Shown piece by piece: positions 8,775-19,392 of a DNA stretch of 23,047 bases. This DNA comes from Isoetes engelmannii (lineage: Eukaryota > Streptophyta > Lycopodiopsida > Isoetales > Isoetaceae). The stretch is from positions 1 through 23,047 of the forward strand of contig JAANSK020252162.1 in the NCBI GenBank assembly GCA_011763485.2. Reading direction: 5' to 3'. Within the stretch, counting starts at the first letter, position 1; every line of letters starts with the position of its first letter. A program made the translations under genes and the position numbers. The notes below the pieces were generated by a model. The model saw only the letters and a program-made list of their open reading frames with translations. It was not told where the DNA came from and searched no databases.

Positions 8775-10200
8775 TTGCCGATATTCTAATTGTACACATT
8801 CCTAGGTCTTTCAACTTCCAAATCAACAAATGGATGCAGCGTGGCAAAATATCTTGACTGACATGGACTGACTTATATAATAAGATGATACATTCGCAAA
8901 GGAAATCCGATCAAACTTGCAAATCATTGTAAGGATTCTTGCACATAATTTAATCGATTTATTGCTATGCACATGCTTGTCAAACAATCTTTTGGCTAGG
9001 TGTCTATATGACCACTAGGTTAAATTTTTTTTTTTTTAAGCTTAGAGTTGTCCGTGCAATCAAGTAAAAGATCTTGTTTCATGCAAGGTAAAAAAAATCC
9101 AAGGACCGACGTAAATTCATTAAAGCGATTCTGAATTTTGTTATATATGTCAGTAGGTGTGGACATGGATTTCTTTAAAAAAATTTCAAAAGAGTATGCA
9201 TAATGAGAAGTTCCCTCTTTTCCTCGCATGATGTATGGATATTACGGAAATATATAGCTTTTTAAGTTTGAACACGTATGTTACGAATTCAAATTAATGT
9301 TTCATTTCAGGACACACATTCTAGAAACATAGTTAATTTGCTGACAAAATTTCTCTTTGAAACTTATTCTTGAATCTTATTTGCTCCCCGTTTCTTCTAG
9401 GGTGAAGACACATATATTAACTCCCAAAGCATATTTCACAACAAACAACAATACCAAGTAGGCTACTAGCGACTGTATGCTTTTTTTTGTTATGAAAGAG
9501 ATCATGCAGAAAGATAGAGCTTTCCTGTAATTATTATCTTCTGTTGGTGAAAAGGCTGTTTGAAAATTGGACAACAAATTATATCCTTTTGGTGAACAGT
9601 TGTTACAAGACACGGTTTGAATATTTTTAGTTTAATTTGGCTTTATCTCACATATGAAAACTTAAGAGTAGTGCTCACTTTGCCTGCACTAGTCTATAGT
9701 TATGATGATAAGCCTCTTGGCTGTAAGAAATAGAACATTTTGAACATGCATGCTTGCTACAAACCTAATCTTCATCGCCGCAGCTCCGAGTGTAGAACCT
9801 TGGATCAGGTGGATCTCAATGTGTAAGCCCAATAGCCATTCATTTCCTCCATTATTTGTGGTACTAACCATACAATGTTGTTTGATACAATTTGCAATTT
9901 TGTCAAAACAAATTCAACGAATGTTTAGCTAAATACTTGATACTAAATACTATGACATTCAATAAACATATTCATTACAAAGAGTTGATGATACCAAATA
10001 TTTGTTAAGAGAACAAACTCTTAAACTCAACCATCCATGTGTCATATACAGGTTATTGATTCCTGTAAATAAACATATTTAAAGATAATATTGTAGGAAT
10101 TCATGTCTCAGCAGTGTTTATTAAACAAAACAGTATTATCATATATATATACTTATGTACAATAAAATGCATTAGCTGCGCATTTAACTTCCACTTCAAC
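8775..10200. other. AT-rich stretch with only short chance frames
   Basis: Several 60-80-codon frames exist on both strands but none shows a domain or a believable exon partner. A 13-base T run lies at 9025-9037. The reading MKIRFVASMHVQ (-, about 9770) is too short to judge. Confidence 0.55.
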
Positions 10201-10202
10201 AT

Positions 10203-11557
10203 TTAACTTCTTCCTTCATTCTGTACCGTCACATGCAGTTTTATTTTCCTTTCATCTAAGACCTCAAGAACTAATTGATCTTCTACTTTGAGATGGTGGA
10301 TTCTTTTAACGTCATTCCATCTTGTTGTGAACCCAGAACTTGATGTCCATCGCAGCTCATGGCTGCACGATTCTAAGCATAGAAAGCTGACATAACTGCC
10401 ATCTTTCAGTCCTGGCATGTGTTCTTTGAGAAATGGTGTTCGTACGTAGTGTCACAAATTTTTTCAATTGAGAAAATGTTTAGCTAACAATATGATTATA
10501 ACCTTACAATAGTAACTTGTTCATAATTTCATATGCTATTGTTTGCCTTCAAAGAAATAACTATCTATATTAGTATACTCACGGAGGTTTTCTGTATCTT
10601 GTATTTTGTCACTTCAACACTTATGTGTGGATTGCTGAGCTCCTTACATACACCACTACCTTCTCTTTCATTGCCTTTTGAAAGTCTGCATTCCTTTTCC
10701 TTCTTTGCATTTGTGTCCTCCTACTACAAGCAGCTCGTTTTTTTCTGAGCTATCTGCTTGAGACGACGCTACAGCAAATTCAGAACTCGCATAATATGGT
10801 TTTCGAATGCCACTAAATCCTTTTGTGCTTCTACTACAAACATCTGCTTTCACATGCTCCTCCTTTTCCTGCATTACATGAGCTTTTACTTATGTTAGAC
10901 TAAATGATCATCTACATGAATGAACTTATTACACTTACACATCTGATGCATTCTACTTTGCCTCTGCTGTAGTCCACATTATGCTTTTTTTGCTTTGATC
11001 CTTTTTGTTGTATCTTCCACATATTCCTTCTGTTTTCTTTTAGCTGTTCCTATCTTGTATCTTCCCCTTTTGCTTGGCATAACTCTGTCACCATCGCTCA
11101 TTCCCTCTTCTTCTACTTTTATAATTCTTTGTTCCCTACTTTCCTTCACATTCTTATATTTGCCATCCGTCTCCTTTGCAAAACATTTATTCTGCATTCC
11201 TTTGTTATTTATTCCTTCTATCCACAGGCGTGAATACTCAAAAAGCTTACAGTACACAATATCTCCTCTTTCGATGCCCTGCTCTTGTTCAAAACTCGTC
11301 CATCCACCCGCAAGATATATCTTATCATGGTCTTTAATAACTTCTACATTCTTATCCACCCCATTTGGTCCTCGAACTCTTACATTATCGCTCAACATAT
11401 GCTCATTCAGTATACCAAAAGGAAGCTTTTGCAAAAATTTTATTACCCAGATCTTTAGCTCTATATCCAACAGAAAGCAATGTATTTTAGTAGATATTAC
11501 CAGATATGGCTTCGACCTCACTGTCGCTGTGAAATGTGCGATCATTCTTGGCGCCAT
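10203..11557 (-). pseudogene. Two-B3-domain DNA-binding protein gene, frameshifted
   Basis: B3 proteins bind DNA in the nucleus. From ATG at 11557 the frame reads MAPRMIAHFTATVRSKPYL, then a 75-nt in-frame intron (11500-11426, gtaata...caaaag), then LPFGILNEHM, VRVRGPNG, the core GGWTSFEQEQGIERGD and a final strand, i.e. a full B3 domain. A Lys/Arg-rich tail (KRGRYKIGTAKRKQK) could be a nuclear signal. A 7-base A run (T run 10985-10991) shifts the frame; one base fewer would keep the frame open to a gtaagt donor at 10938, whose phase fits the next exon at 10868 (EKEEHVKADV...). The last exon, ending at 10203, holds a second B3-like domain (PFLKEHMPGLKDG, RWNDVKRIHHLKVEDQLVLE). Its expected first strand, FVTLRT, is in another frame at about 10440-10458. 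Two lesions suggest a recent pseudogene or assembly indels. Confidence 0.8.
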
Positions 11558-11834
11558 CCGTTCTTCACTATCCTTGTTTTGTGTCACAGCTAAAAGCTTG
11601 CGAGGGGCATCATGGCATGCAGTTATCAGTAATTAATATCATGATTTGCTGCACAGTCATTATCCCACCATTTTTAACACTACAACTATATCTTTTATTT
11701 CTCGATACCTATACCCTTATTAGCTTGGCATCTTTACTTCATGTTCTGTATTTTTCACTTTATTACTTTGCTAATTTCATTTTTTTTCTTGCATATTCGA
11801 TCCTTCATATATTGCAAATACATCTTTACTATAT

Positions 11835-11855
11835 TATATATATATATATATATCA
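11835..11855. repeat. (TA)n microsatellite
   Basis: An uninterrupted TA dinucleotide run, about ten units. Confidence 0.95.
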
Positions 11856-12363
11856 AGTGACCCACATACATCAATATTCTCAAATCTAGGCTACTACATC
11901 CAATAGAACCCTTGTTTCTTATTGTCTTAAGTTAAATACAAAATAACAGACAACTTGCATCTGTGCCACGGAATGCCCTACAAATCGAGGCATTTTTTCC
12001 CTTCCATGCATCATCAATTTCATCATGCTATGGATTCACACAAACTTGAGAATGCTCTCTATTCTTAAGTTTAAACATGCTTGCTCTTTACATTCAAAAA
12101 TTTAAAGGGAACTATACATTGCATTCTTACCATTAAATACAACCTCATATACCTATTTCTTTTCCCCTTTACATATATCTTCTATACTTGCTTCTTCATT
12201 TCATTTCACCTCCTCTTCTTCCTTTTTACGGGCAACTCTTTGATGCTTCAACATCTTATTTGTCTTATCTCCAACCGTTGAATTGGCATCTTCAGTGTAC
12301 ATTCTGACTTTCCCATCAATCGTCACCTTTGATTTGGTATTTTTTTGCGTATATTCTCATTTC

Positions 12364-12381
12364 CTCTCTCTCTCTCTCTCC
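12364..12381. repeat. (CT)9 microsatellite
   Basis: An uninterrupted CT dinucleotide run next to a ctaggg motif. Confidence 0.95.
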
Positions 12382-12676
12382 TAGGGTATGCCCCCAAAAA
12401 TATAAAAGTGTAACTTTAAATCTCCATTGTTCATATCAATCAATGGTCCAAAATGAAAGTTGATCACATACACCCAAAACTCCTTTAAATTTATAATACA
12501 TATACTAGAAACGTGTGCCCGGCAATGCCAGGCATTAGTCGTGGTTCTGTGGAATGGGTAGATATGGTGAAATAGAATGTTATGCATAGAAATATATAGG
12601 TGAAGTACTAAGATGTGAAGGGTGTTAGTCAGATGTGTACGCAATTTTAAATCGAAGATGAGCATGTTTCACATTC

Positions 12677-12760
12677 TTTTTTTTTTTTTTTTTTTTTGTT
12701 TACAAATTCGTCTTGAGGGGGCATTGAACACAATAAACAAACACTGTTTAAAAAATCATG
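12677..12760 (-). mobile_element. Poly-A tail and 3' end of a retroposon
   Basis: A 21-base T run at 12677-12697 is, on the - strand, a poly-A tail preceded by cctcaagacgaatttgtaaac. This arrangement is typical of a non-LTR retroposon 3' end inserted on the - strand. I could not find a matching target-site duplication on the right side, so the 5' end is not defined. Confidence 0.45.
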
Positions 12761-13239
12761 GCGACAACAAAAATAAATGGTATGCATAGGAAATGTTTGT
12801 AAAAGCCCACCCACAATCATTCTTCACCAATTACCCAATTCCAAACCACACCACTGATCTAAGCTTCATGTCTCGCTGCATGCAGCAATTATAGAAGTCT
12901 ACGATGTTGTAGCTCTAAAAAAACTAAGGGTAATGGAGCATTTGCCTTCAAGAATCATTAGCATGCTGCTGCAAGGTTGAACTGCTATTTTTATCTCATA
13001 ATTTAAGCAAACATATTTGCAACCATTTCATACTGGCCTTTGTTTTACATCTTTGGACCTTTGCATTCTCTTGTTTAAGTCTAAATAACCTAAATAGTTT
13101 CCATAAACCGCAGAGGAAAAGTGGAACTCAGCAAAGAAAATGATGGCCGGACCTAAACTAAAATGTCTTATTTGAGACCTAGATTAAAAATCATGTTTTT
13201 GAAACCTTGGTTTGGGACATTCTCAAAGCCTTAACATTC
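12761..13239. other. No gene identified
   Basis: The sequence is AT-rich with scattered stops in all frames. It may be the body of the retroposon whose tail lies at 12677 and/or the 3' flank of the - strand gene to the right. Confidence 0.5.
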
Positions 13240-15539
13240 TCGGTAGGCCGATCCATTTACAGAAGTCGTGCAAGATAGGAATTGGAAAAAAAATGACATG
13301 GAAGGACCAACAGGGGAAGTCCCGTGCTGCAATGTTGCTCTGTTCCGATGATTTAGAAGATGAAAAACGGTCAATCTGCACACAAAAGAAAAATAAAAGT
13401 AACAATAAAGATGAATGAATTTGCTATTTGTCAAAGACACAAATAATTCTCTGATCATTTGCAACTATCTGAAGCTGAAGCTGATAAATCAATGCAATGA
13501 TCTTTTGCAAACAGGCAGAACTTTAAACGTATGATAATGATGTGATGAAATAGTGAAGCAATCATTGTCTACCAATCGTCAAATTATTCTCCCTTCTATA
13601 GATTTGCTTTGCTACAATCAGCAGAAAGGGATGATTGTACACGTGCGTGCGATAGAGCTCAATAAAAGTTATGAAAAGGTAGCAAAATATTTTCTCCCCA
13701 AAAGCCTTATGCTCTTCCACTATTTATCTTTCTGCAATTACAAAAGAATCTCCACAAAATTGTCAAATACAGTTCTCAAATCCTTAGGTGAGGTACCCAA
13801 TTGTGGTTGTTGATCGTCCTATGGCTGTCTTTACTTCATTTCTGGCAAGCATGGTATAGAGGAGGTTGTATGAGAGCTGATATGATGGATTACAATGGAG
13901 CATATAAGGACAAGGAGATGGCCATGACCAATGAGACCTCATGAGGATTAAGACCACTGATAAAGGATAGAAACATGTTGCCAAACTAACCATAGGAAGA
14001 ACTACTAAAGATTAGAGCAAACTCCCTATTCCTGCACCAAATTGACAAAGAAAGAAAAAGGAAAAATTTACAAAGGCAAGGTGTTGGGTATGATTACCAG
14101 TTCGAAATGAAGGCCTTGTTCTTGCAGCACTTTGAAGCTGAGACAATACCATAACGTAAAATAGGTATTGATTCACACTTCCTTGCAGATTACGAGCTGA
14201 TCTTGATGATATTGACAACAGTTCTATCTTCAATGCATCAGTCAAACCAACAGTGGTGAGAAGTGGACCTTAGAGATGATTCAACCGCTCCAATCTCTAA
14301 GGATCAGCTCATGATCACTGTCTGTAAGAGATATACCCATCTTTCTAGTTGGCAACTTCTAGCACATTTGCAGCCCAAGTGCTACTGGCTGCTGCTCTAA
14401 TATAGAGTGCTGCAAAACAAAAGTAGATCATTAAGCATGCTTTCCAGATAGATGAAACCTAAACAGAGGAAAAAAGTAGGCAGAATGAATATACGACTCA
14501 GCAAGAACGTAATTGTGAACAGCCTTAAGCCACCAAACTGGACTGCCCCATTTCCAACTGTGTTGCCAAGGGTATGCCAACATTCTGTTAATGAGAAATA
14601 TATTTCCTTTTGCAATACAAAAATGTTATATCTAGGGCCAACAATTGAAATGCAAAAAAATCCAATTACCCCACAGCTGGGGCAGTCCAAGAGGTACTCT
14701 CCCAAATTTCCACAATGTTTTGTAAAACTGCTCTCTTTGCCTTTAACAGTGAAAACATTGTCGAGAGCTGCAACAGGAGAAAATATACCCTTCGTTTTCA
14801 AGAATATACAAAAGAACGGAAATAAAGAGCATATAAAACATCAAATACCCCTCCAAAGTTCCACCAGAGACATCCCGCCCCAAAAAACTGGCTAAACTTC
14901 AATTAAGAGCATAACAAAATCGCAAATGAAACTTACACGTTAGTGTAGTGCTTGCTTTGGAGGATTTGCAGTACTCATTGGAAAGATCGTTACATGGCCC
15001 TTGACTCTCATTTCTATTCGACCTATTTAAACAATATAGATGATTCAGTAATAGAAAAACACAGTTTGTAAGAAAAGAAAGCTTTGGATCAAGAGCAAAC
15101 GCAACGAATGAACACCACAAATCTATTCTTATATTCTGTCATTATAGAGATCCTCATCAAATGACTAATTTCAAAACGTGGTAAAGTAGAAAACTTGGTT
15201 GAAAATAAACATGCGGTAACCTAACCTGTTCAAAAATTCTCTGAATACATAACAACCATCGCCAATGCTGGTTTTCACAAAATAAAATAAAATGATTGTC
15301 TGATCCTTTCACAGCCCAACAAAAAAACTATCCAGTTAGATTTAAAACATTGGAATGTTTTTGCGGGAATGCAATCACTTACTGGCGAATCAGAGTGTGC
15401 TCCATCGAGCAAGAAGGGACGACTGAGTTGGGAATAATCTGCCACCTCCACAGGAAGCAATTCATCTGATAGTAACCACACGACTCAGCTCAAGGAACAC
15501 AGATCCATGTCTAAAACCAGTGCCGTCATTCGCGCCCAT
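13240..15539 (-). pseudogene. Unrecognised multi-exon gene, probably decayed
   Basis: At least nine exon-like segments occur in order on -. They include ATG at 15539 (MGANDGTGFRHGS), 15383 rightwards (DELLPVEVADYSQ, gtaagt donor), 15267-15226 (HWRWLLCIQRIFEQ), 15022-14937 (gtaagt donor), 14767-14670 (ttgcag acceptor; LDNVFTVKGK, CGNLGEYLLDCPSCG), about 14405-14345 (RAAASSTWAANVLEVA), 14268-14098 (ALKIELLSISSRSARNLQ), about 14030-13850 (REFALIFSSSSYG, TAG, FGNMFLSFISGLNPHEVSL, TAA) and about 13715-13555 (IFCYLFITFIELYRTHVYN, PFLLIVAKQIYRREN). A last segment follows a ttttgtgtgcag acceptor near 13380. The text is helical and hydrophobic, HEAT-repeat-like at most. The in-frame TAG and TAA, and phase clashes near 14270 and 15022, argue for decay. 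I do not recognise the protein. Confidence 0.55.
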
Positions 15540-15687
15540 CGTCGAGAACAAAAATTGTAGAGAGCCAGGCGATTGCGTCGAATTTTTCTTAAGGTTGCAT
15601 TCAAATAGCTCTGGCGGCCAGTTCAAATTGGCATTGAATGCCGACTGCTAGCAACCAGTGTCCCGAAGGGGGAATGCAAGATGGGAG

Positions 15688-15712
15688 GAACGCCGCATGC
15701 GGCGCGGCGTTC
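15688..15712. repeat. GC-rich nested palindrome
   Basis: gaacgccgc (15688-15696) and gcggcgttc (15704-15712) are exact inverted repeats. Inside them the 14-mer cgccgcatgcggcg (15691-15704) is itself a perfect palindrome. It is the most GC-rich spot nearby and lies about 150 bp upstream of the putative - strand ATG at 15539, where a promoter element would be expected. Confidence 0.85.
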
Positions 15713-16565
15713 TTTGGCACGCAACCCAATGCCATCACAAAATAAAAAAGAAGATAAAAGATCCTTCCTATCTCCATGAGCTTGCACCAATGCCTAAACG
15801 AACATATCTAACATATATGAATTGCCAATAGCCAAAGCAATGTCCGTAATTGTATAACGGAAGGCATGCAAATTGATTTGCTGCAAAGGCAAGGAGCAAA
15901 GATTTCATAAGCTCCACCTTGAAAAACATTAAGAGGAGTGAATGACTAATGAAATGAAGTCTATTAATTATTATATATATATGTCTATGAGGAGAAGAGT
16001 GTGGGGATAATGTTGTAGCTCTGGAGGACATGTTGGAATGCACTCTCTAGTCTGAAGCTATATATAAACCACTCATCATGGTGCTCCTGCTGATTTTGAT
16101 GTGGTTTATATCACAATACCAGCAGGCATTCTAGAACAAGCTTGAGCACCTTATAATAAGAAATAGACCATTTGGCCACTATCAGTGTTACCATGGTACT
16201 CTTTAAAACCTTAAGGTACTTATGTGTGCTTATGTCTTGGCTCAATCGCAGTTTTAGCTATTCAAAAAAATTAGATGTCCTCAAGACTAAAGTCTCATTG
16301 AAGAGGAACATGACATCTGTGCAGGACATTTATTTCCGTTATCCAATGAATATGCAGATGCTGATTTGAGGACCATATTTTCCTTGTTCTATGCAATTTC
16401 ACTTAAGTAGCTACAAGATCTATATGTGATGTACCTTTACTCGGTAAAGCATATCGAAACTCTTAAAAACTCAAATCTGTTGTACACTTTCTAGTATGTA
16501 TGTTTCTAAAAAAGTGTCTACCGTGACTGTTATAGAATAAGCGAATCAGAACGGCAATGAAACAT
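15713..16565. other. No gene identified
   Basis: Short frames at 15768-16043 (-) and 16172-16369 (+) have no recognised domain. A short TA tract lies near 15972. Confidence 0.55.
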
Positions 16566-16760
16566 AATCGTACTCCAATGTGGAACACGCAAAGTTTTGT
16601 CCAGTATAATCACCGGACCTCTTGCTTGATACAATTATAGCACATGAAACTTTTAGGTGCATATAATTGTACTCCAATGTGGAACATGCAAAGTCTTTCC
16701 AGCATAAACACTGGACCCTTGCTTGATATAACCCATGGAACTTTTAGTTGCATAATCATA
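16566..16760. repeat. Two-copy tandem repeat, 99-bp period
   Basis: The unit beginning aatcgtactccaatgtggaa at 16566 recurs at 16665 as aattgtactccaatgtggaa. Both copies share later blocks gcaaag, tccag, cttgcttgata and gaacttttag or its variant. The copies differ by small indels and substitutions, so the duplication is old. Confidence 0.9.
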
Positions 16761-16850
16761 AGGACAAACATGAACAACACTATAATCCATAACTTGTAGA
16801 CATCTTATACATGGATATTAAAATCCTACTCTTTGCAATATGCATAAGTG

Positions 16851-16941
16851 GCTCGCATGGCTTGCATGGCGTGCATGCTTGCACGGCTTGCATGGTCCCT
16901 GGCATGCATGCTCGCATGGCTGCATGGCATGCATGCTTGCA
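16851..16941. repeat. GCATGC/GCATGG-rich degenerate repeat
   Basis: A 90-bp tract is built from variants of ttgcatggc and tgcatgc. It includes two CATGCATG sites (RY motifs, known targets of some plant B3 factors) and several GCATGC palindromes. The resulting + strand frame (Met/Ala/Cys/Leu-rich) is a by-product of the repeat. Confidence 0.8.
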
Positions 16942-16970
16942 TAACTTGGATGGTCAAGGGACTAGCTAGC

Positions 16971-16977
16971 TATAAAG
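16971..16977 (+). promoter_or_regulatory. TATA-like box downstream of the RY-motif tract
   Basis: TATAAAG stands alone in a locally GC-richer setting (ctagctagctataaagatgc), about 30 bp after the CATGCATG-rich tract. No convincing gene follows within 500 bp, so it may be inactive or drive a non-coding transcript. Confidence 0.25.
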
Positions 16978-17045
16978 ATGCTCGGGGGAGAGCTCCAAGG
17001 GCATTCACTATCTATGTAGAGCTCGTGGTTGGGTGGCGAGTATAG

Positions 17046-17913
17046 CTAGCACGTCATTTGTGCATTTCACTCTTACAATGCCTACAATGTATAGTCAAAA
17101 CCAAATACCAGATACTACAGCCCTGCTACTACTTTGTAAAGAATCGGACAAAAACAGAATCAGAGAACCACCGAGATTTCAAGAATTACAGAATTATCAA
17201 AGTAAAAATGAACAACCACATAAGCTATAACAAAATGCCCAGATAGGTCCGATGCATAAGCACAATGTGACCTTGAAAATCCTACGTGGCAATTTTGTTG
17301 AGGTCATAAAATTTAGTGGCACTTTTCAGTGACGTTGAATCTCCAAATTACAGCCCTAAAAATTAAAGAGCAACTCATCCTTGCATATACCTTTTTAAAT
17401 CGCGAATTGCTCCATTTGGGATTTAGGCTTCATTTAATATGCTTTTTGACTTATTTGCGAAGTTTGGAGTTAACGGATCGAATGTTCTTTGCTTATAAGA
17501 TGAAGTTTTGTTGCTCACATCAACAAAACCCTAACGTGTGTTTCTGGAAAACTTGGCCAAATACTAAGCACTGAAATTTAGGAGGCCGATTATAATAATA
17601 ATATAATGGAGCGATAGCTTACCGTAATCATCCGTCTTACTATAAACAGAAATATAGGGTCAAAAGAGCTGAAATATCGCCTCCGAGAATATTGGGTCGA
17701 TCCATGAGTAGCCGCCGGCTGAGAATAATGAATTGGGAACACGTTTTGTAGGCATATGTTTATTTCTGTAAGGAATATGCTTGCTCTTAGCGAGCCGAAT
17801 GTTGGATCAGGAATGGGCTAGACGTGCAAACACGACATGTACAATCCAAAAGAGTGTGTCTTGGGGTATTGGAAAGGCAATCTTATGTCCCCAACAACAA
17901 GTATTCAAAAGTT
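17046..17913. other. No supportable gene
   Basis: Short + frames at 17033-17246, 17329-17574 and 17781-17984 lack recognised domains and splice partners. A telo-box-like aaaccctaa lies at 17526-17534. Confidence 0.5.
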
Positions 17914-18177
17914 TTAAAGCAAAAAAAATGCAAGAAAGAAGAATTTGCATGCCATCTTCTTGCAACATAAAATGCCTAAAATAATTTCGACATCTGGTTC
18001 AAGGCCCACATTTGTTTGAAAGGTTGCCCGAATAAGGGGAGCATATCTTATTACGGTGAAAATCATAATGGAGTCCACCGAGCATATTTGAGGCATCTTT
18101 GCTAGTATATGTCGTAAGCGAGTTCTTTCTTGGGCAGCTTCTGCTAACTCAAAATTAGCACCATCTAAATCAAGCAA
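17914..18177 (-). CDS. Unrecognised open frame with acidic/helical N-terminus
   Basis: The frame starts MLDLDGANFELAEAAQERTR and continues LRHILAKMPQICS with normal protein composition, then RATFQTNVGLEPDVEI. The last 20 residues, from an A-rich stretch, look like readthrough. The leader upstream is AT-rich and no exon could be joined. The right part may derive from a transposon ORF; I do not recognise it. Confidence 0.3.
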   Translation of the reverse strand: MLDLDGANFELAEAAQERTRLRHILAKMPQICSVDSIMIFTVIRYAPLIRATFQTNVGLEPDVEIILGILCCKKMACKFFFLAFFLL

Positions 18178-18600
18178 TGAGGAGATTTAATACTTAAAAA
18201 CCTAATCATATGGGTTGTTTGCAATCATTCTTCGCTTTTCATGCCTTTAACTATAAACCTTTGACATTCTTTTATGGGGCCCTACGTCGGCCCATACTAA
18301 TAAAGAACCACCATTTGTCTATTACAATAAGCCAAAAGCTGAAGTACTTCACATACTATACTATCCGTTTTGAATAGACAAAATCTAACATCGATCTTTC
18401 TTTATTTCCCATGTGATGTGATTAAATTGTCGCTATGTACATTGCACAGAGACATTTTATTACTTAATCTTATTCTTTTTCATCTTTCCATAGCATATTC
18501 CATAGCATATAAAAAGAAAATGTATCATTGCAAACTATTTACATTTAGATCCTTGCAAATGGAATGGAAGGGGAAATAAATATAGTTTAGATATAAAGTT
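18178..18600. other. No gene identified
   Basis: AT-rich sequence with only short frames. A ggcccat/ggggccc cluster at about 18277-18295 is the only GC-rich spot. Confidence 0.5.
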
Positions 18601-18604
18601 GCAT

Positions 18605-18952
18605 CCCCCCCCCCTTTCTTGAAAAAAAAAAAAAAAAAAGAACCACTTCCTGCCCATCATTTGGCTAGACAACATTGCCTCCCCTCTTAATCGAATTTCT
18701 TTATGCCACCATTATAAGCCTTGGTCATTATGTAAATCGCTACTACCTAGGGAACCTAGACATATTGCCGTCTTCTCTATTTGGGCTTTTGTCGTCGCAT
18801 GTCCATTGGATGCTGCCTTTGTGGCGCGACGTTAAAATATGCTTCATTCCTTCCTTCCTTCCTTCCTTCCTTTGTATGTACTCGTCCCATAACCCGATGA
18901 GGTTTCCCGTGGACGTAAAAAACCTTATCCATCCATCCATCTATCTATCTAT
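18605..18952 (+). mobile_element. Retroposon fragments with microsatellite 3' tails
   Basis: After a C10 run (18605-18614) and an A18 run (18622-18639), a + frame reads WLDNIASPLNRISLC and later HIAVFSIWAFVVACP. It stops just before gcgacgttaaaatatgcttc and a (TTCC)6 tail (18847-18870). A second piece, ending gtttcccgtggacgtaaaaa, has an (ATCC)3(ATCT)3 tail (18927-18950). A gacgtTAAA-like end followed by a tetranucleotide repeat is the usual 3' signature of RTE-like LINEs and of SINEs that copy them. Confidence 0.5.
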
Positions 18953-19188
18953 TAAAATAATTGACAACAAAAGTTGTTTTTCAACTTCATGAGAAATGAA
19001 GATTATGTCTACCAAATAAACCAATTTATCCTCACGACATGCATATACAGATGTGGTGTTGTGTACGCATCTCATAAATTAGTTGGCCTAAATACCATGG
19101 TGATCAAAACATTAAGTCCCTTCACTCGTAGATTACTCATTATCTCTTGAAGATTAGGTTTTATATTGACATTTCATCAGTCCTAGGG
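18953..19188. other. No gene identified
   Basis: Short AT-rich stretch between retroposon tails and the next ORF. Confidence 0.5.
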
Positions 19189-19392
19189 CTAAGACCTATC
19201 ATATTGCCTTGGAGCATCAAAGTAACTTAGATCATCTACGACTATCCCGAAGCAATCCCGTATCATTTTGGATGTTGGACACTTCAACAGAACATGTTCT
19301 TTGCCTTGAAGCCGATGAATCTTAAAGAGATTAGAATTTGCATTTGAATTTGGTTTTGCATTTGCAACATTCCAGCTTGTACTATCTGACAT
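19189..19392 (-). pseudogene. Fragment resembling a retrotransposon zf-RVT domain
   Basis: The frame contains GKEHVLLKCPTSKMIRDCFG, close to the EH-LLxCP-S-x-IW pattern that ends the zinc-binding domain after reverse transcriptase in plant LINEs. The preceding Asn/Ala-rich stretch lacks the expected Cys pair. If real, it is a remnant on the opposite strand to the adjacent gypsy element. Confidence 0.3.

Larger units (their letters stand above)
11640..12676. other. Low-complexity AT-rich DNA upstream of the B3 gene
   Basis: No gene is supported. The stretch contains a (TA)n tract at 11835-11855, a (CT)9 tract at 12364-12381 and a small imperfect hairpin at 12516-12534 (tgcccggc, aat, gccaggca). 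Any promoter of the - strand B3 gene should lie in the left part, but I cannot place one. Confidence 0.6.

Noticed and set aside
10995-11636. 213-codon open frame on + rich in Leu, Phe and Ser
   Set aside because: It is antisense to the clear B3 domain on -, and its composition is that of a shadow frame.
12516-12534. Small hairpin tgcccggc/gccaggca as a regulatory site
   Set aside because: One mismatch, isolated, and not near a gene end or start.
13212-13418. 68-codon + frame with a possible acceptor, Lys-rich
   Set aside because: The opposite strand has a stronger polypyrimidine/cag acceptor and fits the - gene; the + reading is short and has no partner exon.
14452-14895. 147-codon open frame on +
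   Set aside because: It lies opposite - strand exon-like segments that have proper splice sites; no domain is visible in it.
13240-15539. Assigning the unknown gene to the importin-beta or meiotic-protein families
   Set aside because: Only a general helical, HEAT-like impression; no diagnostic motif could be matched by eye.
16848-17045. Met/Ala/Cys-rich + frame
   Set aside because: Produced by the GCATGG/GCATGC repeat; ends in unrelated sequence.
17526-17534. Telo-box aaaccctaa as a promoter element
   Set aside because: No gene starts within a plausible distance on either strand.
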